From Pseudorhodoplanes sp. (GTDB taxonomy: Bacteria; Pseudomonadota; Alphaproteobacteria; Rhizobiales; Xanthobacteraceae): a stretch of DNA of 64,000 nt. This document shows, in pieces, positions 60,693 to 64,000 of this stretch. Location of the stretch: the NCBI GenBank assembly GCA_032027085.1, contig JAVSMS010000001.1:529711-593710 (forward strand), given 5' to 3'. The notes beneath the pieces were generated by a model. The model was given only the letters and a program-made list of their open reading frames with translations. It ran no database searches and was not told where the DNA came from. Numbering within the stretch: the stretch's first letter is position 1; the number at the start of each line of letters is the position of its first letter. Both the position numbers and the translations under genes were made by a program.

Positions 60693-61706
60693 TCACGACC
60701 CTGGCATGGCTGCAAGCTGCGGGATCACCACGTCTTTCCAGCTTTTCGGCAATTCTTTCAGACTGCGGTGACGGTTCATGAAATTTGCATAGGCGGCGAT
60801 GCCATGCACTTCGTTGCCGAAATCATCCTTAAGTTCCTGCAGCACCGCCTCGAGCGTTCGAATATCGAGGCTGCGTGAGGGCTCGAATTTCAGGAAGATC
60901 AGTGCCGCCCGGCGCGGGTCCTTGCGGATAAGATCGGCCGCCTCTTCAAGAGCCTTGACAATCACCGGCGCGAACTTTGGCTGGGCCTGGAGATTCTTTT
61001 TCGTCATCGCCAACACCAGGAACGACGCCTTGCCGCCCACAATATCGGTCGAGGTCAGCATCTTGTAGACATTCCGCTGTTTCAGCACGGCCTGCGAGAA
61101 CGGTGGAGAAGCGAAATAAGCGGCAAATCCGTTCTTTCCGTCTTCCAGCGCCTCCACGGCTTCAGCATGAGGCAAGGCCACTACTTGGCCGCGCAGCTTG
61201 TCCGCCTGCCCCGCTCCGAAGATTTTTTCCGACTGCATACGCAGCACATACATCTGCGGCGCGGAAAGAAGCGGCATCGCAATGCGATCTTTCGGCTTGA
61301 AATCAGCAAGCGATTTCAGGTCTGCGCGATTGCTTACAAGGACGAGCGGCATGGTAGTCAGCCCCGACACGACCACCGCTTCCTGCGGCGTATCCCTCGT
61401 CTTGTCACGGGTCAGCAGAAATGCGGACACGCCAAAGGGCGCAACATCGACATGGCCGGCAAGCAGCGCCTCCTGCATCGCAGCCGAATTCGGCATGCGT
61501 CGGAAGTCAGGCTTCAGCGGCAATCCGGCCGCCTTGCCGTGCTTCTCAAACAGCTTCAGGTCAGTCGCAACATAGATCGGCAGAAAGGCCAGACCATTGC
61601 CCATGCCGATGCGCAAGGACTGCTGGGCCAACGACGGCATTGGCGCCGCGGCCGCAACCAGGGCCGCGACGCCGATCGCGAACGACAAAAGCCGCAGCGA
61701 CATCAT
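60693..61706 (-). CDS. ABC transporter substrate-binding protein (NitT/TauT-like)
   Basis: A 337-residue periplasmic binding protein. The signal peptide ends PSLAQQ (~residue 29); the core LRIGMGNGLAFLPIYVATDL, with AAMQEALLAGHVDVAPFGVS (~75), resembles NitT/TauT-type (SsuA/ThiY-like) proteins. No ATPase or permease gene is nearby. It is preceded by the FAH hydrolase gene with three bases between them, so it is co-transcribed. Substrate unknown. Confidence 0.88.
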   Translation of the reverse strand: MMSLRLLSFAIGVAALVAAAAPMPSLAQQSLRIGMGNGLAFLPIYVATDLKLFEKHGKAAGLPLKPDFRRMPNSAAMQEALLAGHVDVAPFGVSAFLLTRDKTRDTPQEAVVVSGLTTMPLVLVSNRADLKSLADFKPKDRIAMPLLSAPQMYVLRMQSEKIFGAGQADKLRGQVVALPHAEAVEALEDGKNGFAAYFASPPFSQAVLKQRNVYKMLTSTDIVGGKASFLVLAMTKKNLQAQPKFAPVIVKALEEAADLIRKDPRRAALIFLKFEPSRSLDIRTLEAVLQELKDDFGNEVHGIAAYANFMNRHRSLKELPKSWKDVVIPQLAAMPGS

Positions 61707-61709
61707 GCG

Positions 61710-62585
61710 CTACTTTTTCTCGTCTTCGATCGGATTGCGGAGGAGGCCAACGCCCTCAATCTCGATCTCGCAGATGTCGCCGTTCTTCATGAACACCGGA
61801 GGTTTGCGCGCCTGCCCGACACCGGACGGCGTGCCGGTGATGATGAGATCGCCCGGCTCCAGCGTCATCGCGCGGGTGAGATCGACCAGCGTCTCCGCCA
61901 CCGGGAACATCATGTTGTCGGTGTTGTCGGATTGCATGACCTGGCCGTTGAGGCGGCATTCGATCTTCAGACCCTTGCCGCCTGCCGGCACTTCATCGGC
62001 GGAAACGAAAAACGGACCGAAACCACCGGTCTTGTCGAAATTCTTGCCGATGTCCCATTGCGTGGTGCGCTTCTGCCATTCACGCACGGAGCCGTCGTTG
62101 AAGCAGGACCAGCCGGCGATCACGGAATAGGCATTCTCCTTGGTCAGATGCTTGGCGCGCTTGCCGATGACCAAGGCGAGTTCCGCTTCATAATCGAAAG
62201 TATCGGACGCCTGCGGCCGCACCATCGGCGCGTTGTGCGGCGTCAGCGAAGAGATCACGCGCAGAAAGTAGGTTGGGAATTTTGGCACATTATCGGCGTA
62301 GCGGCCTTCCTTCACGTGCTCCATGTAGTTCAGGCCAAGGCAGACGATCTTGCCGGGATTGGCGACCGGCAATGCATAATTGATTCCGGCAAGCGGACGA
62401 TGTGCAGAAGCCGGCGCTTTCTTCACCAGATCGGCAAGCGAGGACAGATCTCCGTTCGTGCTCCTGAGGAGCGCGGCGAGATCGGCGGGCACTTTCGAGT
62501 CGACCGCCTGCAGGTCAACCACCGTATCGCCTTGCACGGCACCAAGATGCAGCTTGCCGTCCGCTTCCAATCCAACGAGTTTCAT
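61710..62585 (-). CDS. Fumarylacetoacetate hydrolase family protein
   Basis: A 291-residue FAH-superfamily enzyme. Metal-binding residues lie in FDYEAELALVIGKRAKHL (Glu ~165), and GTPSGVGQARKPPVFMKNGD (~245) is diagnostic. The family cleaves C-C bonds in dioxo acids; in a gentisate pathway the likely reaction is hydrolysis of fumarylpyruvate or maleylpyruvate to pyruvate plus a C4 acid. Its presence in the same locus as a gentisate dioxygenase supports this, but the maleylpyruvate isomerase step is missing. Confidence 0.92.
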   Translation of the reverse strand: MKLVGLEADGKLHLGAVQGDTVVDLQAVDSKVPADLAALLRSTNGDLSSLADLVKKAPASAHRPLAGINYALPVANPGKIVCLGLNYMEHVKEGRYADNVPKFPTYFLRVISSLTPHNAPMVRPQASDTFDYEAELALVIGKRAKHLTKENAYSVIAGWSCFNDGSVREWQKRTTQWDIGKNFDKTGGFGPFFVSADEVPAGGKGLKIECRLNGQVMQSDNTDNMMFPVAETLVDLTRAMTLEPGDLIITGTPSGVGQARKPPVFMKNGDICEIEIEGVGLLRNPIEDEKK

Positions 62586-62615
62586 TTTCTTCTTCCTTTC
62601 AGTAATTACGGAATA

Positions 62616-63491
62616 TCAGACGGCGGACAGAACGTGATCGGCAATCTCCTGCCGGGTCGCGACCCAGAGCTTGCTGTCGGCCTTGGCCTTGCGTGCAATT
62701 TCCTCGAACGCCCAGGCGCCGTAGGGTCGGCCGTAGCAATGCGTATGCGCGGTCACGTCGATCATGATCGCTTCGTCGTTCTGCAACGCGTGCGCGACGA
62801 AGTCATCATAGAGCTCGACGAATTGCCGCGGCGAGCGCCCAAACCGCATCGCATGTGGCAGGTCGTTGATTTCCATGGTCAGCGGGATGGCGACAAGCTT
62901 GCCGGTGCCGAAATCCTGCACATAGGGCCGATCGTCATCGAACACATCGCCCTGCCAGGCATAGTCGGCTTCGAGCAGAAGCTTCGCCGTGGCGGCGGCC
63001 GGCGTGCCGCGCGGACTGATCCAGCCGAGCGGGCGAACACCGGATGCTCGTGCGAGAAGATCAGTGGTTTTCTGGATGTTCGCTCTGTCTTCTTCGAGCG
63101 TTAACTTGGCCGGAATGATCTCCTGTCCATAGCCATGCGCCACGATTTCGTGGCCTTCATCGGCAATACGCCTGACGATCTCCGGTATCCGCTCGCCGAA
63201 CACGCCGCTGGTCATCACACTGGCCCTGGTGCCCACGCGCTTCATCACGTCGAGCAGCCGCTCGATGCCGCGCACCGCGCCATAATGGCCCCACATCAGC
63301 GCGTTGGTGTCGAACGTGCCGGTCGGCAGCGGATTTCCCATGGGGCCGAGGCCAGGCGCCTTGCCGTCGGACCAGCCCTCGAAGGCAATATTGATGACGA
63401 CGGCCACCTTCTTGCCGCCCGGCCAGCGGAAATCCGCTCCGAGGCGGCGCACACGTGCCTCTTCCGCCACCACATCCTTTACGTCAGTCAT
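62616..63491 (-). CDS. Polysaccharide deacetylase family protein
   Basis: A 291-residue NodB-fold protein of the PuuE/peptidoglycan-deacetylase-like branch. Typical regions are VAVVINIAFEGWSDGKAPGL (~residue 29), IVRRIADEGHEIVAHGYGQE (~107) and ISPRGTPAATAKLLLEADYA-type segments. The usual catalytic Asp-His-His set is only partly recognisable, with His kept in AHGYGQE, as in the allantoinase-like group. In a catabolic locus it may cleave an amide or ring compound instead of chitin. It heads the minus-strand operon, divergent from gntR. Confidence 0.87.
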   Translation of the reverse strand: MTDVKDVVAEEARVRRLGADFRWPGGKKVAVVINIAFEGWSDGKAPGLGPMGNPLPTGTFDTNALMWGHYGAVRGIERLLDVMKRVGTRASVMTSGVFGERIPEIVRRIADEGHEIVAHGYGQEIIPAKLTLEEDRANIQKTTDLLARASGVRPLGWISPRGTPAAATAKLLLEADYAWQGDVFDDDRPYVQDFGTGKLVAIPLTMEINDLPHAMRFGRSPRQFVELYDDFVAHALQNDEAIMIDVTAHTHCYGRPYGAWAFEEIARKAKADSKLWVATRQEIADHVLSAV

Positions 63492-63565
63492 TATTCCGGT
63501 TGTCTCCGATGCGGGCAGCTGCGCCTTTCGCGACTAAAGCTCCGGCACCCTTTCCTGTCAATATT

Positions 63566-63586
63566 TGTTCGAACATTCCGTGGAAT
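63566..63586. promoter_or_regulatory. Twin palindromes in the deacetylase/GntR divergent region
   Basis: TGTTCGAACA (63566-63575), a perfect 10-bp palindrome, abuts ATTCCGTGGAAT (63575-63586), a palindrome with a 2-base spacer. The first fits the general TGT...ACA pattern of GntR-FCD operators, so autoregulation and control of the divergent operon are plausible. Confidence 0.5.
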
Positions 63587-63588
63587 CC

Positions 63589-64000
63589 ATGCTATTGATC
63601 GATCCTCTTAGCTGTAGGGATTCGGCGATCTTGACCCTGATCGATCTCGGACAGAAGCAAGGCGAGACCCTGACCTCGGCCGTCTTCGACGCGCTACGCC
63701 GGGCGGTCATCACCGGCGAGTTTGCGCCGGGAGAAAAGCTGCGCGTCCGGCAATTGGCAGAACGCTTCGGCACCGGTCTTTCACCCATCCGCGAGGCGCT
63801 CAACCGCCTGCTGCGAGACGGATTGGTCGAACAGAGCGACCTGCGCGGCTTCTCCGTCGCCCCGACGACGGAAGCTGATCTTGATGAACTGACAAAGGCG
63901 CGGATCTGGGCGAATGAGAAGGCGCTGCGCGAGTCGATCGCGCATGGCGATGCCGCCTGGGAGGAGAGCGTGTTGATTGCCTATCACCGACTCTCGAGGA
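63589..64000 (+). CDS. GntR-family (FCD) transcriptional regulator, partial
   Basis: The first ~137 codons of a regulator that runs past the window edge. The winged helix-turn-helix is clear (VFDALRRAVITGEFAPGEKL, ~residues 33-52, then RQLAERFGTGLSPIREALNR), and the sequence after it (EADLDELTKARIWANEKALR) begins an FCD-type helical ligand domain. ATG 63589 is used; a TTG at 63631 is an alternative start. It is divergent from the deacetylase-led operon and is the likely local regulator; FCD ligands are often organic acids. Confidence 0.9.
   Translation, partial: MLLIDPLSCRDSAILTLIDLGQKQGETLTSAVFDALRRAVITGEFAPGEKLRVRQLAERFGTGLSPIREALNRLLRDGLVEQSDLRGFSVAPTTEADLDELTKARIWANEKALRESIAHGDAAWEESVLIAYHRLSR

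Overview
The window is a high-GC chromosomal segment of an alphaproteobacterium. It most likely belongs to the Hyphomicrobiales (Rhizobiales), near the Bradyrhizobium/Xanthobacteraceae branch. Supporting features are the MbfA-type ferritin/VIT1 iron exporter, the DUF6111 protein next to a CCA-adding enzyme, the Omp25/31-type barrel, several orphan Bug, TRAP and ABC binding proteins, and many short palindromic intergenic repeats of the kind common in these genomes. Cytochrome b and c1 are separate genes, whereas Bradyrhizobium proper carries a fused fbcH, so a relative is more likely than Bradyrhizobium itself. I saw no rRNA, tRNA, CRISPR array, phage or classical insertion sequence.

Layout. 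0.2-9 kb: TAXI-TRAP transporter, PAS chemoreceptor, secreted esterase, pyruvate phosphate dikinase and a tiny DUF3096 gene. 9-19.5 kb: glyS and glyQ, separated by DUF2207, LemA, a cysteine hydrolase and a DUF559 endonuclease flanked by inverted repeats; then two divergent P-loop ATPases and an alpha/beta-fold protein without its nucleophile. 19.5-33 kb: amidohydrolase, DUF4105 protein, adenine salvage (mtnP, apt), the bc1 complex (petABC), trmL, an orphan CopG-like protein, hemF, a MetE-like protein, a TRAP binding protein, a cold-shock gene, a cation transporter and a hydroxypyruvate isomerase. 33-41 kb: mbfA with a metallophosphoesterase, a Nudix hydrolase, a RAYT transposase flanked by its inverted REP elements, a heavily folded ~475-nt element ahead of a Cys-rich small protein, a glutathionyl-hydroquinone reductase, a GNAT enzyme and a Bug protein. 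41-51 kb: a MoxR/DUF58/DUF4159/membrane-protein operon facing an overlapping DUF1285-Nudix-DUF6111-cca operon. 51-55 kb: an outer-membrane barrel, a frameshifted DM13 gene, and an HTH-methyltransferase plus MTHFR-like pair behind a structured leader. 55-64 kb: an aromatic-degradation locus (gentisate dioxygenase, SDR, NTF2-like, FMN reductase, FAH hydrolase, Ldh oxidoreductase, deacetylase-like protein, two binding proteins) next to a GntR regulator cut by the window edge.

Coherent groups: MTAP releases adenine that APT reuses. The bc1 genes form one transcript with a strong terminator. The gentisate dioxygenase and the FAH hydrolase could provide the first and last steps of gentisate ring cleavage. 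The least explained items are the folded element at 37.3-37.8 kb, the two gene-plus-inverted-repeat units (RAYT and DUF559), the paired P-loop ATPases, and the HTH-methyltransferase/MTHFR pair.
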